A stretch of 64,000 nt of DNA from Podarcis raffonei. Its lineage: Eukaryota > Chordata > Lepidosauria > Squamata > Lacertidae. Both the position numbers and the translations under genes were made by a program. The first letter of the stretch is position 1, and the number at the start of each line of letters is the position of its first letter. The notes beneath the pieces were generated by a model, which saw only the letters and a program-made list of their open reading frames with translations, searched no databases and was not told the origin of the DNA. The DNA is taken from positions 30,256,501 to 30,320,500 of the forward strand of contig NC_070614.1 of NCBI RefSeq assembly GCF_027172205.1, given 5' to 3'. Below, piece after piece: positions 12,018-23,001 of the stretch.

Positions 12018-12114
12018 TATAGGGAAGTTTTTAATGTTTAATGTTTTATTGTGTTTTTAATATTTTGTTGGAACACGCCCAGAGTGACTGGGGCAACCCA
12101 GTCATATGGGTGGC

Positions 12115-12164
<50 letters not shown>

Positions 12165-12165
12165 T
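12018..12165 (+). mobile_element. Non-LTR retrotransposon 3' end with (ATA)n tail
   Basis: The 3'-terminal segment (GGGAAGTTTTTAATG ... CCCAGAGTGACTGGGGCAAC) also occurs at 2980-3090 and 60497-60600. The tail is a pure ATA/AAT array from 12115. This is a common squamate L2/CR1-type LINE end; the clade name is from memory. Confidence 0.7.
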
Positions 12166-12610
12166 GTCTCTTTTGCAGCTCAAGTAAGGTATTAACTGTA
12201 TGTTATACATGCAGGCTTTGCTGCAAAATTCTCAATGAGTCTCTGCTTAAAAAGCACATCTGAAGCACAGCAGAAGGTATTCTGCCTCTAGCAACATTAA
12301 TACTGGGAAATTAACTCCAGACATTGATTATAACTCAGTTTCAGTATTAAAGACTTCATAATCCAACAAAAGCATTGTTTTGTCCTTGTTTCTGTTACCC
12401 ACAGAAACAGACACAGAGATATGAATACTTCATTGTCCATCACACAGGAATAGCATTGCAGGGATTAGATTAGATGATCCTCAGAGTCTCTTCCAAGTCT
12501 TTGATTCTATAAGACACTAACATTTTAGTATCTGATTCCATAAATAACTACAGCAGTGGTGAAATGAAGGGGTTTAGCCAGGAATTTTGCCCTGGGTGAA
12601 GCCTCTAGAG

Positions 12611-12814
12611 CAGTGGTTCCCAACTTTTTTTGGTCATGATCCACCTAAGCCACCTAAGCCTCTCGAAATCCTGATTCCCCACCCCCCACCCCGGTGACAT
12701 ATAATTCTTATTATTCAAAAAGTGAACTCCTATTAACTTGGTCTAATTCATTCTCAAATTGCCACCGTTAAAAATCACCCTTGTGGGGCGTGTGCCGCAT
12801 GTTGAGAACCATGG
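12611..12814. mobile_element. hAT-type MITE
   Basis: Begins CAGTGGTTCCCAACTTTTTT and ends GTTGAGAACCATGG, with 8-bp target duplication CTCTAGAG (12603-12610, 12815-12822). Non-coding. Confidence 0.8.
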
Positions 12815-13470
12815 CTCTAGAGCCATTGAAGCTCTGAGCCTCCAAGCAGTAAGCCTGGTCTGCCCAGTCACACAGACCCCACTCCATAGCAGTTTTGCTT
12901 TGCCTTTGTTGGCTCCCTCGTGTGACTCTGTGCCTCAGTGGAGTTGGAAAGCAATGAAGATTTTTCTTTTCTGTTGCAACAGAGTTCTCTCCCTCCTTGC
13001 AAGGAAGACCCAGAACAAAGGTGTGTAACAACTTTTAAAGACTTTAGAAATACATACAGAATTCCTTTAACTAATGTCTAAAATATAACTACTAATTTCC
13101 CAGTCACGCTACATATGTAACAGAACCTTAGGAAAACGTCAGGCATGCAATGGAAGGGCACTTCCTCCTTGAAAATAGATTCGCAAAAAGAATTAATGCA
13201 ACTTATATGGTACCTAAAGTGACTACAAAGTATAATTTCCTGAAATGAGTAACCTGGATAAAACCCTTTCCTCTGTGTTATCATAATTAAAATTTCATTT
13301 TTCTATTGTGTGCTTTAGTCAGGTTTATCAGCTGTAGATTTCCACAAATGCAGACTGTCAGCACAAACTTGTATACTTTCATCCTTGGAGTAAAGAATGG
13401 GATGAGCATACATTTCTTGATTAACAGATAGCTATATAGTGCATTCTTTCAAGCTGCAGACAGCACCTAC

Positions 13471-13692
13471 TTTGATAAGTCCGCTTGTCCATTGAACTTG
13501 AGACTGCATTAAGTGGTATGAAGGAAGTACAGTATTTAAAGGAGACAAAGCAACAACAACAACACTCTGATTGCTGTGTGAGCCCACACAATTTTAGTAT
13601 GCAACATGTGCCCAGCTTGTTAAGATTGTTGGCCGCCGTTGGGTAAATTAGCTACATTCATTAATTTAGTGCCTCTTGATTGCTCATGTGGG
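13471..13692 (-). promoter_or_regulatory. Promoter and first-exon block of OR gene 2
   Basis: Minus-strand block with homeodomain-type CTAAATTAATGAATG (about 13669-13655), a decayed EBF-like half site (about 13645), TTTAAATA (13540-13533), then an exon of roughly 40 nt ending CAAA at 13471 before donor GTAGGTGC. The exon contains ATG at 13492 followed by GAC AAG CGG ACT TAT CAA A. This frame continues into the OR coding exon after splicing to 11381. Confidence 0.6.
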
Positions 13693-13699
13693 AATTGAG

Positions 13700-14600
13700 T
13701 CCACAATGCTCTTTATTTTGAGAAAATAAACAATTTGTGCTTTCGATAATACAAAGTGTGCTTTTGAGAATACAAAAATTATGCAATCCATATATTCTGC
13801 TATGTTGCTTTTAATGACCAAGATTATTTTTAACATCATCAATGTTTGCTCTTTCAACAATTTTTAAAAAGGCTCACATTTTTTAGTAGATACTCCATCT
13901 TAACACCATTCTCTCCTCTCTTTAGAAGTTGTGTGCCCAGGCCCCACCACATGCAATGATTCCTGATTTAGGAAAAGAACCAGTCAAGACACAACATTTA
14001 CATTTTGGGGTCAAAAAAGTCCACAACTTTTATTCATTGCAAATGTAATAGGTTTGGCTGCTGGAAGTATTTCCAAAGGGGTTTGCCCCTGAGACCAGGA
14101 GGACCTATAACATACATCAAAATGGGTCACTCCCACAAGAGAACCACCTTAAGGGGTTCAATGACCATAGCCCCCTCCTAGGCATCTTCCTGGATCCCTT
14201 TAATGGGATACCTCTTTCCTTTGGTAGAACAAGCAGAGGATTACAGCCTGCCCTCCACCAAGACTAAGGCCAAGCAAATGCCTAAACTGCCACATGAGCC
14301 AAGCACTTTTGGCTTGTCATCAAACCAATCACATTTTCAACCAGGCCTTTAAGCCTCCAGGCATTATTCCCTGCAGCTGACAGGTGGACACCGTCATGTC
14401 TAAACAAGACCTCTGATTTGTGCAAACCTGTTTGGGGACACCACAGCATTGCCTCCTTTCTAACAGTTCATTAGAAACTGTTTTGTGGGTAAGTTACATG
14501 GCATGGCTCAAAGTTCGAAAGTATGGCTCAGGCTACCATCTTTGATTTATTCCTCAGCATCTCCAGGTAAGACTAGGAGAGGACCCTGTCTTACACCCTG
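13700..14600. repeat. Duplicated noncoding block shared with 24060-25450
   Basis: Sequence around GATTTAGGAAAAGAACC, CTGGAAGTATTTCCAAAG and GGATCCCTTTAATGGGATAC recurs in the same order upstream of OR gene 4. The copy there is split by a solo LTR (24630-25263) that is absent here, so this is the empty site. No open frame. Confidence 0.7.
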
Positions 14601-14659
14601 GAGAGCCATCATCAGTTAGTCAAATAGAGCAATGATCCAATTCTGTATAAGCCAGCTTC

Positions 14660-15598
14660 CTATGTTTGAAAGATAATTCTTCTGCATAATATTTTCCTCA
14701 GAGCAGATTTTACCTCTTGATTCCTCAAAGTGTAGATCAAGGGGTTTAAAACAGGTGTGACCACACTGTACAACAGAGTGATGCTCATTTCCCTTTCAGA
14801 AGATTCACCAGTAGAGGCAAGCATGTAGTTGAAAATAACTGGAACATACAAAAGTGCTACCACCGTTAGGTGAGAAGCACAGGTTGAGAAGGCCTTCCAA
14901 CGGCTCTGCCATGACTGGACTTTGAAGAAGAGGAAGGAGATGATATAGAGATAAGAAAGGAGAGTGAGAAAGAAGGAACCTAGAGCAATGCAACTTGTGA
15001 CAACATTGAGGAGGGTCATGTTGAGGGCCGTGCTACTGCAAGCCAATTCTAGCAGGGGCTTGATGTCACAGAAAAAGTGCTGGATAAGATTGGGGCCACA
15101 GAACCACAGCCGGGAAGTGACTACTGTGTGCATTAGGGCATGAAAGAAGCCTGCGGCCCAGGTAGCTACAGCTAGTGCAAGGCAAGCCCATTTATTCATG
15201 ATGATGGTGTAACGCAGAGGGTTGCATATGGCCACATAGCGGTCATATGCCATGACTCCCAGAAGCATGCCTTCACTGCTGCCCAGGAAGTGGAAGAAGT
15301 GCAGTTGAGTCAGGCAACCAATAAAGGAGATAGTGTTGTGCCTCTTTAGGAAGCCATTCAGCATTTTGGGTACAGTAACTGTGGAGCAACATATATCAAG
15401 GCAAGAGAGATTTCCAAGGAAAAAATACATGGGGGTGTGAAGGCGTTGCTCAACCAGGACTACTGCCAAAATGGCCCCATTTCCTAGCAAGCAGGCCACA
15501 TAGAGCAGCAGGAAGACTGTGAAAAGCATGTGTTGCTGTCTGTGGTCATTTGCTATACCCAAGAGAATGAACTCGTAGACCTCTGTCTGGTTCCCCAT
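14660..15598 (-). CDS. Olfactory receptor, OR12D-like (OR gene 3)
   Basis: 312 aa, intact. ATG at 15598 follows a predicted acceptor (TCTGCACAG, two bases upstream). Landmarks: NQT at 3-5, GN in TM1, LHTPMYFFLGNLSCLDI, MAYDRYVAICNPLRY (DRY with Tyr before it, unlike MAFDRY in genes 1, 2 and 4), FCDIKPLLELACSST, KAFSTCASHL, PVLNPLIYTLRNQEVK. It is the most diverged of the first four and lacks the promoter block found upstream of genes 1, 2 and 4, so it probably arose from an older duplication. Likely role: odorant-gated G-protein (Golf) signalling in olfactory neurons (family knowledge; ligand unknown). Confidence 0.96.
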   Translation of the reverse strand: MGNQTEVYEFILLGIANDHRQQHMLFTVFLLLYVACLLGNGAILAVVLVEQRLHTPMYFFLGNLSCLDICCSTVTVPKMLNGFLKRHNTISFIGCLTQLHFFHFLGSSEGMLLGVMAYDRYVAICNPLRYTIIMNKWACLALAVATWAAGFFHALMHTVVTSRLWFCGPNLIQHFFCDIKPLLELACSSTALNMTLLNVVTSCIALGSFFLTLLSYLYIISFLFFKVQSWQSRWKAFSTCASHLTVVALLYVPVIFNYMLASTGESSEREMSITLLYSVVTPVLNPLIYTLRNQEVKSALRKILCRRIIFQT

Positions 15599-15991
15599 CT
15601 CTGTGCAGATAAAAAAAATAAAAATGGGGGGAAATAGGCCAGTGGTTTTAGAATGGAATTAGAAGAGAATGTACTGTAGTGATGAATGAATTGAAAGACA
15701 ATGGATTGTGGTGTTGGGACTGAAGCCATGAAGGCAATTTGACAAGGCTTCTTTCCCTGGTCAGTTTTTAAATTAATTTTAAGGAAAACAATATGAGATA
15801 GAAAGGCAAGAAGATTATTTTCAAAGTATGTAGTATTTCAGCAGAAGTCCAGAGTGTTGGATTAAATAATCTCCATCATTTCTTCCATCTTCGTGATGCT
15901 AAGTAGAGTGCTGAATGCAGGGTGGAATACATCTGATGCGATATTTATCTCACTCTGTCATTCCTGAAAGAGTGATGAATTTTCATTAGTG

Positions 15992-16117
15992 CAGGGATAG
16001 TCAAAGTGGTGCCCTCAAGATGTTGTTGGACTCCAACTGCCACTAGCTCTAGCCAGTTTGTTCAGGAATTGAGTGAGTAATAGCATCTTCTGGAGGGTAC
16101 TGCATTGGCCGCCCCTG
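15992..16117. mobile_element. hAT-type MITE
   Basis: CAGGGATAGTCAAAGTGG at the left and GGCCGCCCCTG at the right, with a degraded 8-bp target duplication (CATTAGTG / AATTAGAG). Non-coding and old. Confidence 0.6.
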
Positions 16118-16990
16118 AATTAGAGACACAGTTAGTGACATATTGAATAATCAGATCACATTTTGTATGAAATGAGTTTGTTAGAGTCTCTTCTATCCTA
16201 CACACACTCTCTTTCTCTCTCTTGCTATTCCCAGGTAGAACACCATTCCCGCTGTGGGAGAAGTGCAAAGCAAAAAAAATTAGTGGTTGCACCTTCTCTC
16301 CATCACCTGTTAACACTTCACTGTCTTGTCCAAGCAATAAACATATCCCTCACTTCTTTTTCTTGCTCTGAACATAACCAAGGAACCACTTTGCATGGCT
16401 TTGTCAATGTTTTAGCAACCTTTGTAAACCTGCCTTACATCACACTTACAGGCTTGGGCTATCTATTGCATTGTTCTGTGGTTATATGCCCCTCCTTCCA
16501 TTTCATAGGCACATCCTTTAAAAGACTCAACTCACCAGAGTGCTCACCAAACAACCAAACTGGCTTCTTCAGATGTGTCCCATGATTCTTTTTGTTCCCC
16601 CTTCCTTTCATTTGTTAAATGTGTAGAAAATAACAAAAACAACAAGTGTTGCATAAACTACAAAAAAGTTTGTTTTTGTTTATTCAGACTGGCAACTTTA
16701 ACTGGCCCCTGTAGCTGTGTCATTATGGGAAGTTTGATGTCACTTTCCCCCCAAGAAAAAAGACATTGAGTTAAACATTATTAGCTGCAAAGTTGCTCAA
16801 CATCAAACTGCACTTAAAGTTACAGTACAATGGGACAGCTGCAAACATGGGAAACTCATTGCCCCAGTTGCACGCAAAGGAACAAAGAAAATGAAAGATA
16901 GTGAAATTTATGGAAGATCCATATTATACACCTAAAGCATGTTCAGCACACATTTGAAACACATTATTCACCCCCAAAATTGTAGGAACT
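16118..16990. other. Intergenic DNA, nothing recognised
   Basis: Upstream of OR gene 3. A 140-aa open frame at 16163-16585 shows no recognisable domain and no splice or promoter support. I treat it as chance. Confidence 0.4.
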
Positions 16991-16997
16991 ATAGTAA

Positions 16998-17813
16998 GGT
17001 TACCAGATTTTTTTCAAAGAATCCGGGGACACTTTTTCTTTTTTTGAAAAGAGAAAAAGGTTATTTTAAAAAGTTATTATTATTATTATTTTAAAGAAGT
17101 AATATGTCCTCTTCTGTGGTCTCCTCTGTCACATGGCCTTCCTCTAGGCCCTGACCTGCTCTCTTGGAGAGTGCTAGCCGCTGTGGAGTAGGCTCGGCTT
17201 GGGCCTGGGCTTGGCCATGTGTCCTTGCCCTCCCAGTGCTCTCCTACTTCTCCTCTTCAGCAGCAGTAGCGGCGCAGCAAGGTCGGGGCTCACCTCTTTT
17301 TTCCCCTTCCTCTTTCTCTCCCTTCCTTCTCCTTCTCCTCTCCCCCTTCTCTCTGCGTCAGCTCTGGGGTTTTCCTGGCCCCAGAGCACCACTGGGCAGT
17401 CGGCCGGGTGGCCAGGTGCTGTTGCTCCAGGCTCGATTTGGGTTGGAGGTGTCAGCGGTTTCCCCAGTTGATGCGCCAGGCGTCTCCAGTTCCCCCTTGG
17501 CAGTGGCTGTGGCAGTGACAGTCTCAGCAGCCCGGAGCCAACCTGGTAGCGCAGTTGGCTCTGGCTGGCTTCAGGAGCTGCCCGCTGCCATGGTGCCCGC
17601 CATTTTGCCTTGCCGGAGGTCCCCATATGATGTGTCTTGTGCCGTTGAACCAATCACACAACATTCATTCCCTGCTAATAAATCTACAACACCTAAAATA
17701 TAAATCTGGGGACATTAAATGAAATCCGGGGACATTCCGGGGACGGATTTTGTCCGTGGACAGATTTGTAAATCCAGGGACTGTCCCCGGGAAACAGGGA
17801 CTTCTGGCAACCA
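16998..17813. repeat. Possible GC-rich transposon with inverted ends
   Basis: Left end GGTTACCAGATTTT and right end TTCTGGCAACC are inverted relative to each other, and both ends carry CCGGGGAC-type motifs. The interior (17160-17600) is GC-rich and pyrimidine-rich, unlike the AT-rich surroundings. Long open frames inside are compositional. Class not assigned. Confidence 0.4.
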
Positions 17814-18339
17814 TAAACAGAGCTACTCCATCTCAGAGCTACCATTTCTAGCACTCCTAAGAACTTACACTTCCCAGGGTTATTTGGGAGAAGTCCTGTG
17901 CTTTAAATGTGCACCACTTGTGCTTTAGATGTATAGTGCGGATCTGCCCATAGCTATGTATACTAATTCTATATTGGTGCAGCTCCATCAAGTTGCATCT
18001 CCAACTGATTACCCACTAGTTATTAGGCAACATTTAATCAGATAAAGATTTTTACTTGGCATGGAGACAAGTGTTTAAAACTGTTAATTGCTGAAGATCA
18101 ATTGTTAATTGCTGAAGTAATTGTTAATATTGAAGACTAGCACAACGAGACAGAAAATGAGACATGATTTACATGTGCAGACTGTAAAAATCATGCTTTG
18201 TATCATTTCCCACATCTATTCCACTTTTTCCACTGTGTGAACTGTACTCCTAATTTTTAACTCATTTATTCCTTTATTTCTGTAATGCAACCCATAGGGG
18301 AGAATAAGGTATGAAGGTATCTGAAATTTGCTAAGTAGA

Positions 18340-18696
18340 TGGGATGTGGGTGGTGCTGTGGGTTAAGCCACAGAGCCTAGGGCTTGCCGATCAGAAGATT
18401 GGCAGTTTGAATCCCCACGACAGGGTGAGCTCCCATTGCTCGGTCCCTGCTCCTGCCAACCTAGCAGTTTGAAAGCACGTCAAAGTGCAAGTAGATAAAT
18501 AGGTATCGCTCCGGCAGGAAGGTAAACGGCATTTCCATGCGCTGCTCTGGTTTGCCGAAGTGGCTTAGTCATGCTGACCACATGACCTGGAAGCTGTACA
18601 CCAGCTCCCTTGGCCAATAAAGCGAGATGAGCGCCGCAACGCCAGAGTCGGTCATGACTGGACCTAATGGTCTGGGGTTCCTTTACCTTTACCTTA
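18340..18696 (+). mobile_element. Sauria-type SINE (tRNA-derived)
   Basis: A Pol III-type head with an A-box-like GTGGTGCTGTGGGTTAAG and B-box-like AGTTTGAATCC, a body with CCTGCCAACCTAGCAGTTT and AAGTGCAAGTAGATAAATAG, and a tail of CCTTTACCTTTACC. A second, inverted copy lies at 33472-33830. The squamate Sauria SINE family is reported to share its tail with Bov-B LINEs. Confidence 0.9.
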
Positions 18697-18699
18697 TTT

Positions 18700-20050
18700 C
18701 TGGATTTTCCTGGGATTTCATTACCGGGATTTCAAAGGTGGAACTGACGTCCCAGGGTCATTTCCAACAGGCTCTTTATATTGGATCTTAGACAAGTTGA
18801 CCGAAAATTGTGAGTTTTTTGCGTTTTTGTAAAAAAAGAAAGAAAAAAAAGCTCAATAATCTGGGAGTTTGTTTAAAAACAGCTCAACTTTTTGAAATAT
18901 GGCAACCCTGTAGTTAAGGAATCCACATACTGAATGCATTTTTGTTATCTTTTTAAAAAAGTTGCTTGCTGCTGCAGCTCTTACCTTAGCAAACGATATA
19001 CTTCTTTCAGTCTAGATATTCAACTTGTAAATAGATTAAAATCCACAGAACCAGAGTAAGATGTTATCATCAGTTTGCCCACACACACATTAAAGCAGAG
19101 GAGAGATATAGCTTCTTTGTATACTTTTGAGAGTGCTGATTTTCTCACATCTACCCTCCTTTGGAAAAGAAAAACCAACCTCCCTTTAGGAGAAAAAACC
19201 AAAACCTTTAGAGATTTTTCATGTCATATGAGAATTCCTTTGTTTTTGAAAACATAAATGATTAATAAGGTCTTTTGAGATGGTATGTTAATTGTTTGTT
19301 TTATATGATATTGTCTAGAGTGAGAGAGAAAATTTTGAGCTTGTTTAAGCAAACTTGCTGATGAATAACATGAAATTTCATGTTGGAGTCCATCTTTGAA
19401 ATTCTTTTGTAGTTCTTCTCAGGGCAGTAACAGTGAATCCTTCTTCTTTTTTACCCATTGGTTTCTTCATGTTGCCTTTTTTATATATCAGATCTGTATC
19501 CATTTATTAGTTTGGGAAAGGATCATCAGTTTGTTCTTTGTAGGCAGCAAATGGGTATTGTTGACAACTAAAGGAATATATCATATTGGTTGATTTTATC
19601 ATGTCTCATAATACTTTTGCAAATAGGGAGATTTCACCCCAACTTTCATTTCCTTTTTTGCCTTCCCATCCATATAATTTTGGTGAGCTCAGTATGAAAC
19701 TTCAATACTTGATTGAAAACCACCAAATAAGTTGTGGTGGAGTTATTAAGTTATAGTGGGCTTGTGTTGAGTTAAACTGGAAATGTGTTTATAATGTTAT
19801 CAAGACTATTTTTGGGAACATGCTTTTGTTAAATACTATGATTGTTCTGTTAGGCTCTTAAAAGTGATGTAAGGTTCAGACAAAGTTCCTCAGTTTATTT
19901 ATTTGCATTTATTTATTAAATTTTATACCACCCTTCATTTGCATACCCTCCAAAATTTCTCCAATGAAAATAGGGACATCCCATTCCATAATGATAATTT
20001 TACTATTTATACCCCACACATCTTACTGGGTTGCCTCTGAGCAGCTCCCA
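18700..20050. other. Intergenic DNA, degraded repeats
   Basis: No gene seen. The end of a repeat (TTTGAAATATGGCAACCCTG) lies at 18890-18912. From about 19885 a dispersed repeat begins (TTTATACCACCCTTCATTTG then TCTCCAATGAAAATAGGGAC) and is cut by the TIR element at 20056. Confidence 0.4.
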
Positions 20051-20055
20051 ACATA

Positions 20056-20493
20056 CCGTAATTTTCGCTCCATAACACGCAGTTTTTTCCTCCTAGAAAG
20101 TAAGGGGAAATGTCTGTGCGTGTTATGGAGCGAATGCCTACGGATGGCGGGGGAATCTGCTGCAGTCGTGAGCAGTCCGTGGCTTGCTTTGAAACAGCAA
20201 AGCGGGTGTAAGCGGTTCCTGTCAGCGAGCCCAGCCGGGGAGGAGGGAGAGAAGCAGAGCGGGAGAGGACAGGAGCCGCTTACACGAGTGTAAACAGCTC
20301 CTGTCCAGTTGGCTGCTTTAAAACAACCCCGTGCTCTCTGTCCCTGCCTGCAGTTTTTTGCTGTCCGATTTTGGATTAGCCACTGTAGGGGCTGTGTGTG
20401 TGTGTGCTTGAGCTATCGTTCTCCTCCTCCTGCCTCCCGTTCACTCTCCCAGTGCCCCTGCGCTCTCCCAGCGCCCCTGCGACTTTAGGATTG

Positions 20494-20561
<68 letters not shown>

Positions 20562-21481
20562 GGATCGTTCTCCTTCTCTTGCTTCCCGTTCACTCTCCCA
20601 GCGCCCCTGTGCTCTCCCAGCGCCCCTGCGACTTTAGGATTGATACTCTGTGTGTCTGTGTGTGTGTGAGGGATCGTTCTCCTTCTCTTGCTTCCCATTC
20701 ACTCTCCCAGCGCCCCTGCGACTTCCAGCGCCCCTGCGACTTTAGGGCCGGTTCTCTGTGTGCGTGTGTGTGTTTTGACCTCACTGGGCTTGTTGGGGGA
20801 GAGTGTTGGTTGCAATTTTTCCTTTGTTTGTCATAGTGCGTTGCTTTTAATTATCTTTAAGTGTGAGTGTGAGTGTTTCAGCAGCGCTGAGCCGGGGAGG
20901 AGGGAGAGAAGCAGAGCCTGCTTGTTTTAAAGGAGCAAAGCGGGAGAGGAGAGGAGCCTCTCCTGCCTTATTAGCAGCATCCTTCTCCACACACCCCACG
21001 TGTGTTCCTTCTCCCCTTAAACCCCTCTCCTGCATTATTAGCAGCATCCTTCTCCACACACCCCACGTGTGCTCCTTGTCCCTTGAATGCTTTTCCTTCC
21101 CTCCCCACTTAAAACGTGGTTACAAAGCATGGATCCACATGGATCCTAGGATTTTTGCACTGGGTCACCCCAAATTCACCATCAGATCACATAGCATGTC
21201 CATGGCTACAGCCTGCACCAAAAAACACACACGCACCCACTGTTTCATGGGGGCGCAATGGTGCAAAAACGTGGTTACAAAGCATGGATCCACATGGATC
21301 CTCAGGATTTTTGCATTGGGCTACCCCAAACTCACCGTCAGAACACATGTCTGTGGCCACAGCATGAACCACAAAAATCATACATCCACTGTTTCGTTTA
21401 GAATATTTTTTTCTTGTTTTCCTTCTCTAAAAACTACGTGCGTGTTATGGTCAGGTGAGTGTTATAGAGAGAAAAATACGG
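20056..21481. mobile_element. Terminal-inverted-repeat DNA element, about 1.4 kb
   Basis: Left end CCGTAATTTTCGCTCC and right end GAGAGAAAAATACGG are inverted repeats, flanked by TA (target duplication TA or TATA-like). Just inside each end are CATAACACGCA / GCGTGTTATGG motifs, also inverted. The interior has no transposase frame but holds stacked tandem repeats: GCGCCCCTGCGACTTTAGG units (20460-20750), (TG)n(AG)n at 20501-20562, about 75-bp units (20965-21080) and about 155-bp units (21110-21400). It sits inside an older repeat. Confidence 0.75.
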
Positions 21482-21554
21482 TACATAAAATCATAATAAA
21501 ACATTAAAAAAACACATTTCCTAAACAGATTGCCTTCACATGGCTCAGGGGTCA

Positions 21555-21693
21555 GATACCCTCCAATATTTCTCCAATGAAAATAGGGATGTCTTAAGGA
21601 AAAGTGGGAGATTCTGGGATCTTATCAGAAACCAGGATGGCTTCTCTAAATCAGGGATGTCCCTGGAAATTAGGGACACTTGGAGGTCTGCAT
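21555..21693 (+). repeat. Dispersed short repeat
   Basis: About 139 bp from CCTCCAATATTTCTCC to GGGACACTTGGAGG. Inverted copy at 2808-2945 and a partial copy at 19954-20055. Short inverted ends (CCTCCAA / TTGGAGG) suggest a MITE, but this is not certain. Confidence 0.55.
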
Positions 21694-21803
21694 ATGTAGA
21701 TCTCAGGGTGATTCTCAACATAAAAATACACCAAAGAACCACAAAAATATAATAAAAACAAGAACAAGAACAAACCAATAAAGCCTCTTTTGATCATTTC
21801 CTT

Positions 21804-22742
21804 TCAGTGAAATGTCAAAGACCTTCTTCCCAGAATCTTCAACATGGCAGTTTTGACTTCCTGGTTCCTCAGTGTATAGATAAGTGGGTTCAAAACTGGT
21901 GTAACAGCACTGTATATGAGGGTCACCATCATATCCCTTTGAGAAGCATTACCAACAGAGGGGAGCATGTAGTTAAACAACACTGGCACGTACATCAATC
22001 CAACCACCATCAGATGGGATCCACATGTGGAGAAAGCTTTCTGCCGACCAGTTTGGGATTGTACTTTGAAGAGAAGAAAAATGATAATGTAGAAGTAGGA
22101 GAGGAGTGTGGCAATGAAAGGTCCCATGACAATGCAACTGGTTACAATATTAAGAAGTAAGAGATTCAGGTCAGTACTACCACAGGCCAGTTTCAGCAAA
22201 GGCTTGATTTCACAAAAAAAGTGTTCAATGTGATTGGGCCCACAGAAGGGCAAACGGGCAGTTGCCACTGCATGCATCAGGGCATGAAAAAAGGCAGTAG
22301 ACCATGTGGCTGTTGCCAAGATTTGGCAGACCTGCTTGCGCATGATGATGGAGTAACGCAAAGGGTTGCATATTGCTACATAGCGATCAAATGCCATTAC
22401 TCCAAGAAGAATGGCTTCACTGCTGCCCAAGAAATGGAAAAAGTGGAGTTGTGCCATGCAACCACCAAAGGAAATGGTTTGGACTGGCAACAGAAAACCA
22501 GCTAGCATCTTTGGAACTGTGGTTGTGGTAAAGAAGATATCAAGGCAGGAAAGGTTTCCAAGAAAAAAGTACATGGGAGTGTGCAGCTTTGGTTCAACTA
22601 TTGCAACAAGCACAATAGATGCATTCCCCAATAGGCTGGCTAAATATAGCATCAGGAAGGTGACAAAGAGTGTACACTGAAGACCCCAGAGATTGGTTAG
22701 GCCCATCAAGATGAATTCTCTCACCTCTGTTTGGTTCTTCAT
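21804..22742 (-). CDS. Olfactory receptor, OR12D-like (OR gene 4)
   Basis: 312 aa, intact, beginning MKNQTEVREF. ATG at 22742 lies two bases after a predicted acceptor (TGTCTTTTAG). Landmarks as for gene 1: LHTPMYFFLGNLSCLDIF, MAFDRYVAICNPLRYSIIM, KAFSTCGSHLMVVGLMYVP and PVLNPLIYTLRNQEVKTA. It is very close to gene 2, and the two share 5' flanking sequence (near 11400-11480 and 22760-23050), where a MITE at 22804-23001 is present only here. Predicted first exon at about 23722-23760 with promoter block behind it. Confidence 0.97.
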   Translation of the reverse strand: MKNQTEVREFILMGLTNLWGLQCTLFVTFLMLYLASLLGNASIVLVAIVEPKLHTPMYFFLGNLSCLDIFFTTTTVPKMLAGFLLPVQTISFGGCMAQLHFFHFLGSSEAILLGVMAFDRYVAICNPLRYSIIMRKQVCQILATATWSTAFFHALMHAVATARLPFCGPNHIEHFFCEIKPLLKLACGSTDLNLLLLNIVTSCIVMGPFIATLLSYFYIIIFLLFKVQSQTGRQKAFSTCGSHLMVVGLMYVPVLFNYMLPSVGNASQRDMMVTLIYSAVTPVLNPLIYTLRNQEVKTAMLKILGRRSLTFH

Positions 22743-22803
22743 CTCTAAAAGACAGCAGGGAGAAAGAAAGGTAGGTGAGTACCATTCAAGCCATTTACCT
22801 ATA

Positions 22804-23001
22804 GGGTGGTTCCTCTACTTATAAACGTGATCCCTTCCAGGGTGCCGTTCGCACCCTGAAAAGTCCGTAAGTAGAACACCACTTCTGCTTGTGCATGTGA
22901 CGTGATAGAGCACTTCTGCGCATGCGTGAACCGGCGAACCCAGAAGTGTTCATAACCTGGAAAAAGGCAATGTGAAGCAAACGGAACTCGAGGTATGACT
23001 G
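22804..23001. mobile_element. TA-target MITE (Tigger/pogo-like), copy 1
   Basis: Inverted ends GGGTGGTTCCTCTACTTATA and the reverse complement of CGAGGTATGACTG, preceded by TA (the downstream TA has decayed to TG). The family with CAGTGGTACCTCG-like ends recurs at 31045, 41899, 48995, 51643 and 61038. It lies in the predicted 5' intron of OR gene 4; the matching place in gene 2 (near 11430) lacks it. Confidence 0.65.

Larger units (their letters stand above)
11383..13470. other. Predicted 5' intron of OR gene 2
   Basis: No coding exon recognised. It contains LINE 3'-end sequence with an (ATA)n tail, a hAT MITE, and duplicated OR-flank sequence (12165-12560 matches 1113-1400). 12440-12530 resembles a CR1 3' end (TCTTCCAAGTCTTTGATTCT). 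Confidence 0.5.

Noticed and set aside
17164-17703. Overlapping frames of 159-179 codons
   Set aside because: Low-complexity Pro/Ser/Leu sequence in a GC-rich repeat, open on both strands, no recognisable domain.
20398-20836. Frames with Cys-Val or Ser-Leu repeats
   Set aside because: They translate (TG)n and (AG)n tracts.
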